Assembly: GCA_003586115.2 (NCBI GenBank)
Contig: QVOM02000001.1
Coordinates: forward strand, 17,931,291-17,995,290
Length of the DNA: 64,000 nt
Origin: Salvator merianae
Lineage: Eukaryota > Chordata > Lepidosauria > Squamata > Teiidae
Reading direction: 5' to 3'
The notes below the pieces were generated by a model. The model did no database searches and was not told the origin of the DNA. It saw only the letters and a program-made list of their open reading frames with translations. Each line of letters opens with the position of its first letter. Position 1 is the stretch's first letter. A program made the translations under genes and the position numbers. Of this stretch, positions 46,590-58,369 are shown one piece after another.

Positions 46590-46914
46590 TCAGGTATATA
46601 AAAGGGTGCCATAGGGAAGATGGCCAGGAACTGTTCTTCAGAGCCACAGAAATGAGAACCAGAAATAATGGGTACAAGTTGCAGCTTCTTCGGCTCCAGC
46701 TGAATACAAGGAAAAATTTCCAGACAGTCAGATCTGTACAACAGTGGAACGGTCTGTCTTTAGAGGTTGTGAAATTTCTGTCTCTGGAATTTTTCAAGAA
46801 GAGGTTGGACAACCCACTTCCCAACAATGGTTTAATTTGTTTTCCCAAAAACTGAATCAGATTGGCCCGGATGAACATTGTGGTCCCTTCCAGCTTCCCA
46901 AATTCTATGATTCT
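46590..46914 (+). mobile_element. CR1 LINE 3' end
   Basis: The frame holds 'YKLQLLRLQLNTRKNF', 'VQQWNGLSLEVVKFLSLEFF' and 'KKRLD', the C-terminal CR1 ORF2 block. It is followed by 'tggtcccttccagcttccca' and the ATTCTATGATTCT tail (about 46902-46914). The fragment abuts the right end of the family F MITE. Confidence 0.85.
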
Positions 46915-47700
46915 AAATAATTTCCTTGGTATTTTAGCAAGTCTGAATTGTGTGAAAGCCGAGCTCTTGCCACTTCTCCACCGTCAGATTGAAAAGGAGG
47001 CAGGAGCTCCTTTGGTTGCCACCTTGCCCAACTGGAAACGCAGCAAGACGTGGTGGTGGTCATCTGCGTTCACTGAAGCCAGATTCACCCTCCCCCTGGC
47101 TCCATGGGCTTGCCTGTCATCCAAAGTGGCCTCTGTTTGTGCTGTCAAAGCCAGCAAGAATTTCCAGGCTGTTTGAACAGGCCACATTTGGCTTGAAAAA
47201 AAAACATTAAGATTCTGGAACTGTAAGGGAAGAATGTTTGTACAGAATCCCAAGACAACAACAACAGCGCCGGCAGAGTCAACACCTCTGCCAATATTGT
47301 GGCACCAGGCTTGTGTGAATAAGCCTGGCACTAAATGGACAAGGAGGTCACATCCCAGGAGAGTCTGTAACAAGCACAACTTTATTGATCTTGTCTGTGG
47401 TGGAAGCAAACGGGTCCCTCCTCCCCCAAGTCCTGTCTCCACTTGCTGGTGATCCTGAGGCTGGGATGGGCTTGCTGTCTCCTTTCCTGGTTGTCTCAGA
47501 GCCCAGGAATGCCTTCGGGACACTACAGAGTCCCACAAGCTACAAGCAATGAACAAAAGTGAAAATGACCTTGTCAGAAGTGGAGCTGCTGCTCTGGGTT
47601 TTAACAGGGAAGCAGAGGGAAGCAAACGCTGCTTCCAAGAAGGTGCACTGCACCTTCGCAGCCCTCGTTAGCATGACTTCATTGTACCAGGAGTCAATGA
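46915..47700. other. unassigned region with longest frame in window
   Basis: A 213-codon minus-strand frame (46984-47625) has no domain I recognise. A minus-strand AATAAA lies at 47381-47386 with GT-rich sequence after it, so an LTR or 3'-end-like fragment is possible. An inverted pair 'ccaggcttgtgtgaataagcctgg' type hairpin lies at about 47307-47330. No function is assigned. Confidence 0.3.
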
Positions 47701-47812
47701 GTGTTTCTTTGATTCATTTCACGTTGAAATGCTGCTTTCTCCTGAGGCTCTTCAAAGCAATGTGTGACTCTAATTAAATCAGTCTGATCAGGAGCCCCAC
47801 CAAAATTCAGGA

Positions 47813-47852
47813 GGCATTTTAGCCACAGAAGGCATTTTAGCCACAGAAGGCA
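47813..47852. repeat. 18-bp tandem duplication
   Basis: Two exact copies of AGGCATTTTAGCCACAGA are followed by a partial third. Confidence 0.9.
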
Positions 47853-49881
47853 TACCCAAAACAGTAAAATACCACCTGGGAAGTCATGCTGCAAGGATAT
47901 ACTCAAATATCAGTGGAGAGTGTAGCCAGAATTGCTTTACTTCACTTCCGTAACAGGTGGGCTTTTGAATAGCACCTTTTGGGTGGATCTAAGGGAGTCA
48001 CGAGATTCATACAGTTGGAGGGTTTTCCTAATATATGCCAGGCTTAGAATTAAAATGATACAGCACTTAAGAGCAGTCATTAGCAGATATGATGCTACAG
48101 TGCAGAACCAGAATTAAGACTACTGTTCTCTTTCTGACTCCTGCCACTTCAGAAGCTGCTTTCATACGATCTTCAGACACAGCCCTTTAATATATAAGGT
48201 TACTGGGATGGAGTGTTTGGTAACTCTACCTAGAACAGGTTAATCTGATATTCCTCCTGACCTAGGTTGATCCACCATAATATCCAATGCTTGCATCCAC
48301 ACAGGCATGAAAAGCAACCCCCTGAAGAGCCCCAGAGTGGACCATCCAGATGTGTCTTCCACTGGGGAGCTCCTAAACAGAGCCCCAACAGATACCTTTC
48401 CCACAGAGTGGAATAAATGGCTCTTTGGGGAGTTGGCTTGGCATAATTTTCCTCCCCCAATATGGAAAGTGACCAGAAATATGACTGGCCATTTTCAGTC
48501 CACTGGAAGGCTGCCCAATGTGGAAACAGCACACCTTCCTGAAGGGTCCCCACCTGCAGCTGTGTTCTGGCTCTCATGTTGGGGTGAATGGCATTTGTAT
48601 ACTGCATTTGCCCCAGCAATGGGTTCCATGCTTCCTGCCCCAGAAGTCGGCCCTTTCACAGGCCACTTGGATGCAGCTCCTGCCTTTTCTGTACTAATCT
48701 TTGACAGTTTATTCAGATAGAAGTCAATGGATTCCCTACTTTTAAAGGTTTTTTTTTTTTTTTGAAAGAAGGAAAACCTCTATCAAATCAAGAAAAAGTA
48801 TACGCTACCAATGTTGAGGTTGATAACATATGAAAAGGCATGAAAAAGTGGCAACCAAATCAGCACATTGTGGAGGTGCCAAAACTGTATTCACTTTAAT
48901 AGCATGGAAATCTGAACAGCCTCAGAAGGTCTGCTGGAGCCTATTCACTAGCCAAAGTGGCTACAGCTGACATGTGGTGCTTAAGCTCTAAATTGAAGAG
49001 ACCATTCCCCCCATTCCAGCACGTTCAGATTGTTTAGTGATGTGGAGGAATAAGACTATTGTAAAAAGACACACTGAACATCCCTCCAACCCTCAGCGAG
49101 CTCTTTGTCACAACCTTTTATCTTTGGATTGAAGATCAACGCCCACAATCATTCACCTAGAGGAAGAAGCAGGGTGCCAGGATTGGCCCCTTGCCTGTGA
49201 TCATGTTGAAGCCGGAGACAGAAAATTCCCCGGCTTCGAAGTTTCTGCCCAGTCCTATTCAGGAGGCACATGCAGTGGCCCTGGGAGTCCATCATTTTCT
49301 GTGCCTTCTCAAATAGCACTGGGCAGAGGGCACATCAGGCGGGTCTACATGATGGCAGCAGGGACAGTGGAGGATGTCAAATAATGCCATGCATGTCCTG
49401 TGTGAAGAAGGCCTCCAATGATGCTTTATGCCCCTTGGTAGTGGGGAGTTGGCCCAAGGCTTAGGGGGATGTACAATCACCTCATGCCTCGGGCTTTTGC
49501 ACGGTGCCACCTGCACCTGCGTGGATTCTGCTAAACATTGTGGATCGGCAGCATGTTGACAAAACCACTCTGCCAGCTAAAAATAATATTTCATTGATTC
49601 CACACAAATATTTACAAGCAAAACAGATTGCAGAAGGGATCTTTGGAGTGACTTGCAGATCACATTCTGTCACACAGAGCAGGTGTCAGCCATTGCTGTC
49701 TTCTCGTAGAAGTAAAGCCAATGGCAAACAGTACCACAACTTCCACTTATGCAGGGCAGTTCAAGAAGGTGTGATGGTCTACAGAAGAAGTGATCAAACG
49801 TTGACTCTCCAGATGCTGCTGAAATATAGTAGCTGTGAGTCCCTTCCCTTCTAGTTGGTGGCAAGAACTTATGGGAGTTTA
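47853..49881. other. about 2 kb unannotated; possible MITE
   Basis: 'Gcttgcatccacacagg' (about 48292) and 'cacttggatgcagctcc' (about 48664) are inverted and may bound a diverged 390-bp family C/D-like element. A 16-base T run is at about 48749. No gene is seen. Confidence 0.35.
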
Positions 49882-50432
49882 GGCTGTTTCCACACTTGGT
49901 CAGTAGTCCAGACCAAGCAGCTCCCTAATATGTTTTGTCTGCATGGGACTAGTGCTGTTCCAGCCCAGAACCATTCCAAGAGTTCCCTATTCTGGATTAG
50001 GGGTCTACCTGTTTGAAGAGGTCTACAACTGTATTAACACCATCTGTTCCAGTACAGGCATTGGCACTTCTGCTGATCTGGAACAAGGAAAATGCTGCAG
50101 CCTCATCTTTGAAGCTCATGCAAGCTTCAAAGATCTTTTTCGAAACCCTGACACAGAGTTAGTCATGCTACCTTTGAAGACTGTTCTGTTCAACCCTGAC
50201 CACCAGTGATGGGGCCTGGGCCAATTGCTAGCAGAGGTGGTTGGTGCCTTGGGTGGGGAGTCAGGTGTGTGGACTGGAACAGCTATGGCTCCTCAACATT
50301 GCTGCCGGTGTTAGTCCAGAATGGACAGCATCCCTTCCCTCACACTGCAGACGGCACCTGCTGTGCTTGTTTTGGAACTGGCAGGAGTGGAATCGTTAAA
50401 CTGCTCCAAGCGAGATGAGTATAAAAATGCCC
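49882..50432. mobile_element. MITE, family C, complete, TSD TTA
   Basis: GGCTGTTTCCACACTTGGTC starts after TTA (49879-49881), and GTATAAAAATGCCC ends before TTA (50433-50435). The interior has inverted 'cttgttccag..' type halves. It is 551 bp and directly abuts a family A copy, which begins at the base after the shared TTA. Confidence 0.75.
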
Positions 50433-50435
50433 TTA

Positions 50436-50846
50436 GAGTCCTTTTGCACTTTCCACTAGTGAGCATTGAGGACCCCATTGGTTAAGTGGTTCCACATTTC
50501 ACGGAGACCCTGGTGATCGGGAGAAGACTACAGCTGCTCCCAATCAGTACTTACTTGCTGTGGAAAAGAAAATCATGCTCCACAGGTGTACCAGGAGCAG
50601 CTGGACTGCTCCTGGCATACTGCATTCGCACCCACTTCCGGGTGTGAATGCAGACACGTGGCGTTCCCAGTCACCATGGCATCTGCTGTCATGGTGCAGG
50701 ACCCCAGCATTTGCACTGTGAATGCTGGAATCCTGCTGCCAGTCTATTCCAAGGCCTCACAGCAAATGGTCACTGCTCTGTGATGTCTGTTCCACTGCAG
50801 AACAGGATAATTATCCTGTTCTACAGTGGAACGTGCTAAAAGGCTC
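50436..50846. mobile_element. MITE, family A
   Basis: The ends are GAGTCCTTTTGCACTTTCC and GTGCTAAAAGGCTC. The right subterminal palindrome at 50793-50828 is the same 36-bp unit as at 33350-33385, with one mismatch. The left hairpin is degraded. The left flank is TTA, the right CCA, so its own duplication is not intact. Confidence 0.7.
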
Positions 50847-51254
50847 CCAGTTTCTCAGTATCTGAACAGCTATATTCTGGCTATCCCTGAGTCTATAAAT
50901 GGCAGTGGGGCCACTCCTCTGTTTGGAGAGCTGATGTGCGCTCCAGCTAAATGTTCTGGCTTCTGGAGACCCCCACTGAGTTTGGCAGTAGCAGAAAAAA
51001 ATCTGGGATGTGGTTGACAGAGACACGTAAACCTTGATGCTCTGCCCAACATCGAAGTAGGGATGCAAACTGCTTCAATAGTTCTAGGCTCTGGATGGTT
51101 TAAGGATGTAGTTTTGGGGATTGACAAGAAACAACAAAAATGCCAAGGCTGTAGCCATTTTGTGTATCACTTCTTTGTTGCTTCATTCTAAGATTTGTTT
51201 GTGTAAAGCTTGTGCTGATCCTCTGGATAAATCTTCACTTTTACAAGTATTCTA
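50847..51254. other. unannotated non-coding sequence
   Basis: No recognised feature. Confidence 0.45.
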
Positions 51255-51665
51255 GAGCTGAATCCACGCTTACCTGTTTGGGATGTTCTCTGAAGACTAT
51301 CCCAGCCCAGCTAATGTCCAGAACAGCTGGGCCATTTGCATCCTGGGTGCAAGAACATTCCCGTTCCTGTCCAGCAGCGGCAGGCATGCGAATGGCCGGC
51401 TGCCTGGGATGTTCCAGCCCACCTTTGGCCACAGCTGGCCAAGGGGACATCATGTATGGTGCACGAGGGCCCAGCGAGTTGGGTCAGGAGACAACACCAG
51501 GAAGCATCCCGTTAGCACCATTCCCAGACTGTGCCATTGGCACAGGACAGCTTGTGGACAGCTTTTAAGCTGCACACAGCAGTTAAGGCTCGGAGACAGC
51601 TGCAGTGGATTGCAGCGAACAACAATCCACCTGGAACTGTCTCCAAGGCAAGTGCAAAAAGACTC
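51255..51665. mobile_element. MITE, family A/C-like
   Basis: The left end GAGCTGAATCCACGCTTACC and reversed right end GAGTCTTTTTGCACTTGCC agree over most positions. The flanks CTA and TAT do not match. The GC-rich interior contains 'ggtcaggagacaacacc' and inverted 'gtctccgagccttaac' style pieces. Confidence 0.5.
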
Positions 51666-51721
51666 TATATCTCTCTTGTTTTTTTAAAAAAAGTATAGCG
51701 AATGAATAACTAGTGAAGAAG

Positions 51722-51880
51722 CAATGGAACATGGGAGGCTGCTTCATACCATAGGCCTATTTAGCTCTGTAATATCTACATTGAGTGGCTGTATTCTCCC
51801 AGTTCCCCTGGAGTTTGGATCTGGAACCTTGTGCCCACACATTTGCACTGACTTCCAGCTGTTCCCAGAAATCTCCACTC
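51722..51880 (-). mobile_element. tRNA SINE, reverse strand
   Basis: 'Acatgggaggctgcttcata', 'ccataggcctatttagctct' and 'gtaatatctacattgagtgg' followed by 'ggatctggaaccttgtgccc' are the inverse of a squamate tRNA SINE whose plus form ends '...tataaggcagcttcatgt'. Confidence 0.7.
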
Positions 51881-52199
51881 AAGTTCCTATTATTATATGA
51901 ACTCCCAAATTACCCCTAGTCTGGGGATAAAGTAAAGAAGTTGGAGAACCTCTTATATGGAACCCGACTGCCATGAAATAAACATATCATTCATCCAGGT
52001 TAAAAAAAAAAAAGTTATTGTACTTCAGTTGCAGAAAAATTATAGCAGTCTATTATGAATGGCATGTTGAGTACTTGGAAAGATATAAATATCTTAGGCA
52101 ATATGGCTGGCCATATGAAGTGCAAGGGTGGGCTAAACATTACGGCAATTTTGGCTTTGAAAGAATACAAATGTCTTCACCCAGGCTTTCTGTTCCTAA

Positions 52200-52322
52200 A
52201 TCTTTTGGTGTCTGAGTTGTTTTTATTAACGACTGCTTTTTTATTTATTATATAACTTGTAAACTGCTTAGGAAATATTTTGGAACAAGATGATACAGAA
52301 ATTTACCTAATAAATAAATATT
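52200..52322 (+). mobile_element. L2-like LINE 3' tail
   Basis: 'Aacttgtaaactgcttagga' leads to 'gatgatacagaaatttacct' and ends (AATA)n, a diverged L2-type terminal module. Confidence 0.5.
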
Positions 52323-52617
52323 GCTTTTCGAGACCCACATTTTAACGGGTGTAAGACCCTTGGGTGGGCTTCAGTCAAAGTTAAGGACTTTTAAATTCTT
52401 CCTGTAATATCAATTGTATCTCTATGTTTTTGCTGTGAAAAAAAAAGGGGGGGGGCTTTTACATTTGCCTGGCTGCTAATAAATTTGACCTTTGTTTATT
52501 ACAGCACTCTGTGCATGCTTTGGGTCTCAGTCAGTGCTGTGCTTGCTTTGTCAGGGGCCTGATCCACCCTGGATGGCTCCTTTGGCTGTGGATTGACTGA
52601 TCGAGTTATGTAGCTCT

Positions 52618-52843
52618 GGCTGCATTCACCTGCAGTAAAACAAAACCCATCGAAGGTGGATCAGAGACCTATTAGAGACGGTTTGCAGATGGGATCATTC
52701 ACATGCCAATTTGCCCCTCCCCCCTTGCATGAACATTCTAGGCTGGAAAAAGTGGATTGGAGGTGGGATGAGAACACAAGGGCCACATACTACAGTCTCT
52801 AAGGTGCTTTGGAGATGCTCTTGTGCTCCCTGTGAATGCAGCC
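52618..52843. mobile_element. MITE, family D-like
   Basis: The left end GGCTGCATTCACCTGC and reversed right end GGCTGCATTCACAGGG are near identical. The flanks are TCT and TCA (2 of 3). It is 226 bp and non-coding. Confidence 0.65.
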
Positions 52844-55800
52844 TCAAACTGTCATAAGCTGTTCAGGAAGAGATTCTTATAACTAGTATTAATTATTTAT
52901 TCATTACTTCATTGAAGATGTTAAATATCTGCATGTGTTTCTCTCAGCTTAAAAAGAGCATGACTTCACAGCATCACATTAAAAAAAATGGGGCACTTCT
53001 CTAAATCTTGCTCAAAAACATTCACTGACAAAGTGGCAATCCATGTTTTTAAAGTAGTACGTGTCTCTCTCAGTTGGAAGTCTGAGTGTGAAGGATGGGG
53101 CTCATCTGTATGAAAGAAGGTTTAGCTAAATTTTTGGAAACACAGTTGAGCTAACCAGAGGCACACACACCCCACAGAAAACCCAAACATTTTCTAAGTT
53201 CCTCTGAGCTATGTTGACTTGTTATCCTTGGAAAATGCATCATACACTCTCTGCATGACCAGAATCCTCATAAAAACCAGCCTAGAACAGGGAAATAAAA
53301 AGAGAGATGGCAAAAACCACAAATAATGAAATATGAAACATAGGAAAACACAGCTTCTGAGATGACAATCTCACTGCAGTAGCAAACAGATTCAGCGCCA
53401 TGAATAGAAATTATATACAGTTACTCCAGCTTTGTAGAAATCTGCAGCTTGACCTCAAGGCAAATTACTGGCTGGCTTTTGCAATGCAGGACTTATGATT
53501 CATTGCTGGTTTTGCCAGACTGCAAGTCTCATTTTACTTTTTCAGAAGTACTTAATGCACTGGAAGTTGCCACGGCAATCTCTCCTGCCCTACAGTTTTG
53601 TCCATATTTCGTTGTTCATTGTCCTGCCTGTTTCACTGTGGATGTTCAAGTCTTCTTTGCTTCAGTGGCCGGCAGTCAAAGTGAGGAGACTGAGGTTGCC
53701 TCCATACGGCTGAAAAAGGTCACATAGAAAAAGCCAAAGGAATGTGGTGACCACATGTCACTGCACCCATTGAACCTGCAGCCTGCGCCAGAGGGCAGCA
53801 AGCAGTCTTGGAAGCAGCCAATTTATGGAGCAGGAAAACCTGTTCCAAGGGTGCTAGCTTGCTCCTGCCACCAGCATGTGGAGGGACAACAGCAGCGGAA
53901 GCGTCTTACTTGTTCCCTTTTCTGACGGGCCTTGTTACAGGACACATCAAAAACGGCCCACTTCTGGGGCCATTTCTTGCACAATCCTTAATGGGGGCCG
54001 GATGGAAGGTTTGAAGTTAGGAAACTTTTGTTACCCAGTTTCAAGGTCTACGAAGCCAGGAAGTGAGCAAGCGCTCTGGCCCAGAAGAAGCCTTCTCCTG
54101 CCATTGTGCAGAAGCAGAAGCCTAAGTTGCAACTTCCAGCTAAAGATCAAAGAAGGTTCTCTGGCCGCAATTTTTCTGATCTCTTTTTCTAGAAAATCAT
54201 GAGCTTCTGCCCCAGTTACCAGTTGAAAGTTGAACCAGTGGTTGAATGCAACTGGCCCTTTTTATGAGCTCGGGTATACACAATGCATTTGATGTGGGAA
54301 AAAAAGCAAGGCTTTCCACTTCCTTTGTTGACTGGCTAATCTACATCCTTATCTGGGTGCCTTGGTTTTTCACCTGAGATACATCTTCTGTCCCACCCTC
54401 GTGCCTTGTCACTTTCCTTCATATCTTATCAGTCAAGGCATATATTATTATTCTTTCCCCCACTGGGTTCCAGGTATGCAGCTTCACATTTCCAGTTTTT
54501 CTTCTGTATGCATCAGTTTGTTGGCTTTGTTGGAAACCTATACTTCTACTGATCAGTCTTGATTTGCATCTTTCCATTCACCTCTGTAGGTCAAGGCATG
54601 TATCTTTCTTTGCCTCCTTACCTCCCCTTCACACTGCTATGGTGGTGAGCAGCTTTATATTTCCAGTTTCTCTTTTGCTATACGGATAGCAATAATACAG
54701 TGGATTCTTAAGATGTATGAGGAGGTGGTGGCTAGATCTGCAGATACTCAAACCAATAAGAAGTGGGAACCAAAAGTTCTTCACTGGAAGTTTCTATGAT
54801 GGGGTGGTAGTATAGAAATGTGGAACTCTGGATTGGTTTAACAGTGTAATGACGACAAAGGAATCCCCTTTGTACTTCCTGTTACTCCTCCTTAAGAAAA
54901 CCAGATTAAACAATGTTCTGTGATTTGGGAGGGGAAAGCCTTTCGAGCAGTTTTTCCAACCTGACTAAAGAGCAAAATCTTACAAGGAAAAATACAGAGT
55001 ATGGGGATGATTTGGCAGGATCTGCATGACACTATGAGGGCACCATGAGAGAACCTGAAGAGGTATGCAGATTGCACAATCCTGCGCCCATTGAGCTCAC
55101 AGTAAAATGTGACTTTATTTGTTTAATGCAATCAGTAATGAGACCTGGCTCCTGAGGGCCCAGCTTCACCTAAGAGTTATCCACCTTTCATCAGCCTTCA
55201 GGGGGAAGGAAACACATCTGCAGGATTGTCCAGATCCTGTGTTCTTGGGGGATTCTGCAGCCACACAGATGTGCAACAAGAGAGCCTTTGCTGAGGTCCC
55301 ATGGCGATCTAAAGGTCTTGCGCGGATCCTACCTAAGTCTCTGTAGTACCTGATGAACACTCGTTTGAGAATATATTAGCCCTAGACTTGGCTGTTAAAC
55401 CAAAACCTTTGTTCATAAGTCTTTAAAATGGGAATTTTTATTTTATTCCTCAATTTTTATATGTGTAAGTTCAAACTTGTAATTAAAATTCAGTTTTTGA
55501 AAGTGGAATTTAATTCTCAAAGGCTATCAGAGTTTTTTCTGAGGGCTCTTTCATTTTGGCAGTATCATGTATGAAATGCTGTTTTATTTTTCATCTAGAA
55601 GATTCCATAAAACACTGACATTTACTATAGTCCTAACAATATGAAGCAGTCACTAAAAATGTGTTCTATACTAAAGCATTGACATAAAATACCCACTAAT
55701 AACATAGTCTATGGCTGAACTGAGTTGAACCATGCCAAAAGGTTGAGCTCTTGACTGTACCTCTCTGTCCTAGTGGAACTGCCATCTCTGGTGGTCCCTG

Positions 55801-56400
55801 ACCAGTGGCCCCAGCCAGGGAACTTGGCTTCTGCAGATGGACTCCACCCACAGAAACATTCTGGAAAGATGTGGAGAGGCGGAGCAGAGCTTCCAGCAAG
55901 CGTGCCAACTGCTACGATTGCGGGTTCCATCCAGCTCCAATCAGTGTTTCATAATGATGCAGTCAATCTGTCTAAATCATTAAACAAACTTTGCATTATA
56001 TTTGTGCTTCTATTAAGGCTCTGAATGTGACCGAATTAGCAAAGTAGTCATCCTGTGCACATTAAAAAAAAAATTGGGTTAGAGCATACTTGATTCAGCT
56101 GTAGTTCCTCTTTTAATTTTTTTTAATGGCAACTGTTTCTAAAGACTTTGAGAGCAGCCTTCAAAGAGTTTTGGGAGCTCCTGGTGGATCCTTCTTTCCA
56201 GAAAGGAAGTTGAGCGAGAGACGAGGATACTGGATTGATGCAGAGAATGTAACTTTGCCTTTCTGGCTAATGATGCAGTTCAGCTCCAGGCTGTCGCTGC
56301 CTTCTTCCGCCTCTTGTGTCATTTTATCTCTATGGAAATAGTAACTTCCCATTTGCCCCCTGGAGTAAAAGATGAGTGGAAGGATTAGAAAATGAAAGAC
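52844..56400. other. about 3.6 kb with no recognised repeat
   Basis: The longest stretch in the right half without an identifiable MITE. A family-B-like start (GAGGGCCCAGCTTCACC) lies at about 55156 but has no partner. No exon was recognised, but this is a reasonable place to look for one with transcript data. Confidence 0.4.
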
Positions 56401-56408
56401 TGGAAGAT

Positions 56409-56613
56409 CAGTGGCAGCCAGCAGCTTTAAGCCTGGGTGTTCGGGTCCCGCGTGAAGTGCGCCATGGCTGTTCACGGAGCTTCTGGGCCTCCGTAGTGCC
56501 CCAGCAGGTTCGACCTGCTGAGGCAGTACGGAGGCCCAGAGGCCCCATGAACAGCCATGGCGTGCTTTGTGCGGGACCCGAACACCCGGGCTTAAAGCTG
56601 CCGGCTGCCGCTG
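56409..56613. mobile_element. GC-rich foldback hAT-like MITE with perfect 8-bp TSD
   Basis: The left arm opens CAGTGGCAGCCAGCAGC and the right arm, reversed, CAGCGGCAGCCGGCAGC. The arms run about 100 bp each and meet at CAGCAGGTTCGACCTGCTG in the centre. TGGAAGAT lies exactly at both borders (56401-56408, 56614-56621). The arms carry GTGTTCGGGTCCCGC and inverted GCGGGACCCGAACAC. It is far richer in GC than its surroundings. Frames of 162 (minus) and 87 (plus) codons overlap it and are by-products. Confidence 0.9.
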
Positions 56614-56848
56614 TGGAAGATATAACACTGTTCTATTAGTAATCCTCAAGATAGGCTAACCTGGTTTTAATGGGGTGTGGTGTCCCTATTTTTGTGCCAC
56701 TTCTCTTCCTGACTTGAGCCAATGAAAATCCGGAAGGGGAAATACCATGTGATGGTCTTGGAAGGAATGCAACTTGAATTAAATACCTTTGTAAGGAATC
56801 TTCCATCACTAAAAATGTCCTCATTCTGCAAGGAAAGTATGGCCTGTA
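56614..56848. other. short unannotated spacer
   Basis: No recognised feature beyond the TSD at its left edge. Confidence 0.45.
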
Positions 56849-56986
56849 TGCTACATCCAAACATCATTTATTTATTCTACTACATTTGGATATTCCCGAA
56901 TAAAGCATGGATATTCCAGAATATCCACACTTTATTCCAGAATATCCGAATGTAGCAGAATAAGTAAACGATGTCCGGATACAGTC
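56849..56986. mobile_element. short MITE, family D
   Basis: It opens (T)GCTACATCCAAACATC and closes with the inverted GATGTCCGGATACAGTC. The interior is a run of TGGATATTC and GAATATCC units in both orientations, giving a near-full-length hairpin. It is 138 bp. Confidence 0.65.
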
Positions 56987-57039
56987 TCAGAGACCAGTTT
57001 TCGACACCGGCACTGGTGACAAGATAAATAAATGCCATG

Positions 57040-57178
57040 CTGTAAGGCTCTAATCCAGAAATGTGGACTCTGTGGACTTCCAGATGCCAGATCTTCCTGA
57101 GTCCCAGTCGGTCTGTCCAATGATCAGGACTGAGGAAAGCTGTAGTCTGCAACATCTGGAAGCCCACTGCTCTAAGAC
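57040..57178. mobile_element. diverged foldback hAT-like MITE
   Basis: 'Gtagtctgcaacatctggaa' on the right and 'tgtggacttccagatg' on the left are the inverted halves seen at 61.4 kb. Termini not resolved. Confidence 0.35.
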
Positions 57179-57924
57179 TTTGAGTGATTAGCTGGGAACA
57201 GGATGTGTCTAGGTTTTTTTTTTTAATGCAGCACTACATGTCAGAATTGGCAAACAGAGTGCTCCTAAAGTACCAGATTAAAAACATGAAGGCACCAAAT
57301 GAAGAGGAAGTTGTTCAGGAAAGGGAGAGGGCAGGATTTAAAATGCCACAATGTAATTCAATTAAAAAAGGATCTTTAAAAAAAGAGAGAGAGATTGAAA
57401 GCAGGAGTTGAAGAAAAGCCACAGTGAGCTTCTGCTTACCAAGTTCCAGCTACTATGAGCTGTAAAATAATGAGATGTTCAAAAGTAAGCTTTAAAAGGG
57501 GACCATTGTGTGCCCGGTGTAGCTATTGTATCTCCCCACCAAATGCAGGTTTGCACAAAACTTGTGTAAGAAAGACAAGAACTCTTTGATACAAAATTTG
57601 TGCAGGATCTTTTAATGGGTCAGTTTCTTGTGTTTTCAAAAGCTGCACAGAACTTATCAGAATTTGCTCTCTCTTTCTTGCATAACTAGATTGGACTAGG
57701 ATTTCCAGATTTCTCTAGTCTGTTAAAAGTATTGATTAATCCTGAGAAACTTTAAGTGCAGCTACTCCTTCCTTTTGCTTTAACCATTCCCTTTCTTTTA
57801 CCTCCCATGTTAAAAAACAAATCTAAGAATCAGCCTTGTCTTGTCTGTCTTGCTATATTCTTCCAAAGCATTAACAGAGAATGTGAATTGTATAATTCCT
57901 GCATACACTCTTGTGGTTAGCTTG
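57179..57924. other. unannotated non-coding sequence
   Basis: A-rich, with a GAGA run at about 57380-57395. No gene is recognised. Confidence 0.45.
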
Positions 57925-58141
57925 GGCTGCATTCAGACACAATGTTTTGGCACAGAAGTTGCTCTAAAGTGCACCAATTTTCAGAGTCAGCCACATGACA
58001 GACACATCATATGTTTGTCAGGTTGCCAGCCCATTGGTGGCCTGTTTTATAGGTACCATCTACATGAGCTCATCCTTCAAAGATCTGAGTAGTGCGCATT
58101 TGCACAATGAAGTTGAAGTAACCCTAGGTTTGAATGCAGCC
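57925..58141. mobile_element. MITE, family D-like
   Basis: The left end GGCTGCATTCAGACACAA and reversed right end GGCTGCATTCAAACC agree. The flanks are TTG and TTA (2 of 3). It is 217 bp and non-coding. Confidence 0.65.
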
Positions 58142-58369
58142 TTAGATTATAGTTATATTATGATTTTTATGCAATCTACGGTTCCCGGGGGTGGGGCAAC
58201 TTCACATCCCTGCTCAGGGGCAGTCACCTGCTGTCCTAAATGATCAAAGGGCCAATTTATCCTGAGAGTGGGACAAAAGCTTCACAGATAAAATCTTTTG
58301 CTAGCTGCTGTGTTGAAGTATTTTTCAATTAAGTAAATATGAATTGGATGTAACGGACATCCTGACTCA

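Noticed and set aside
56161..56649. 162-codon minus-strand frame
   Set aside because: It runs through the GC-rich foldback MITE, whose composition lowers stop frequency. No domain is recognisable.
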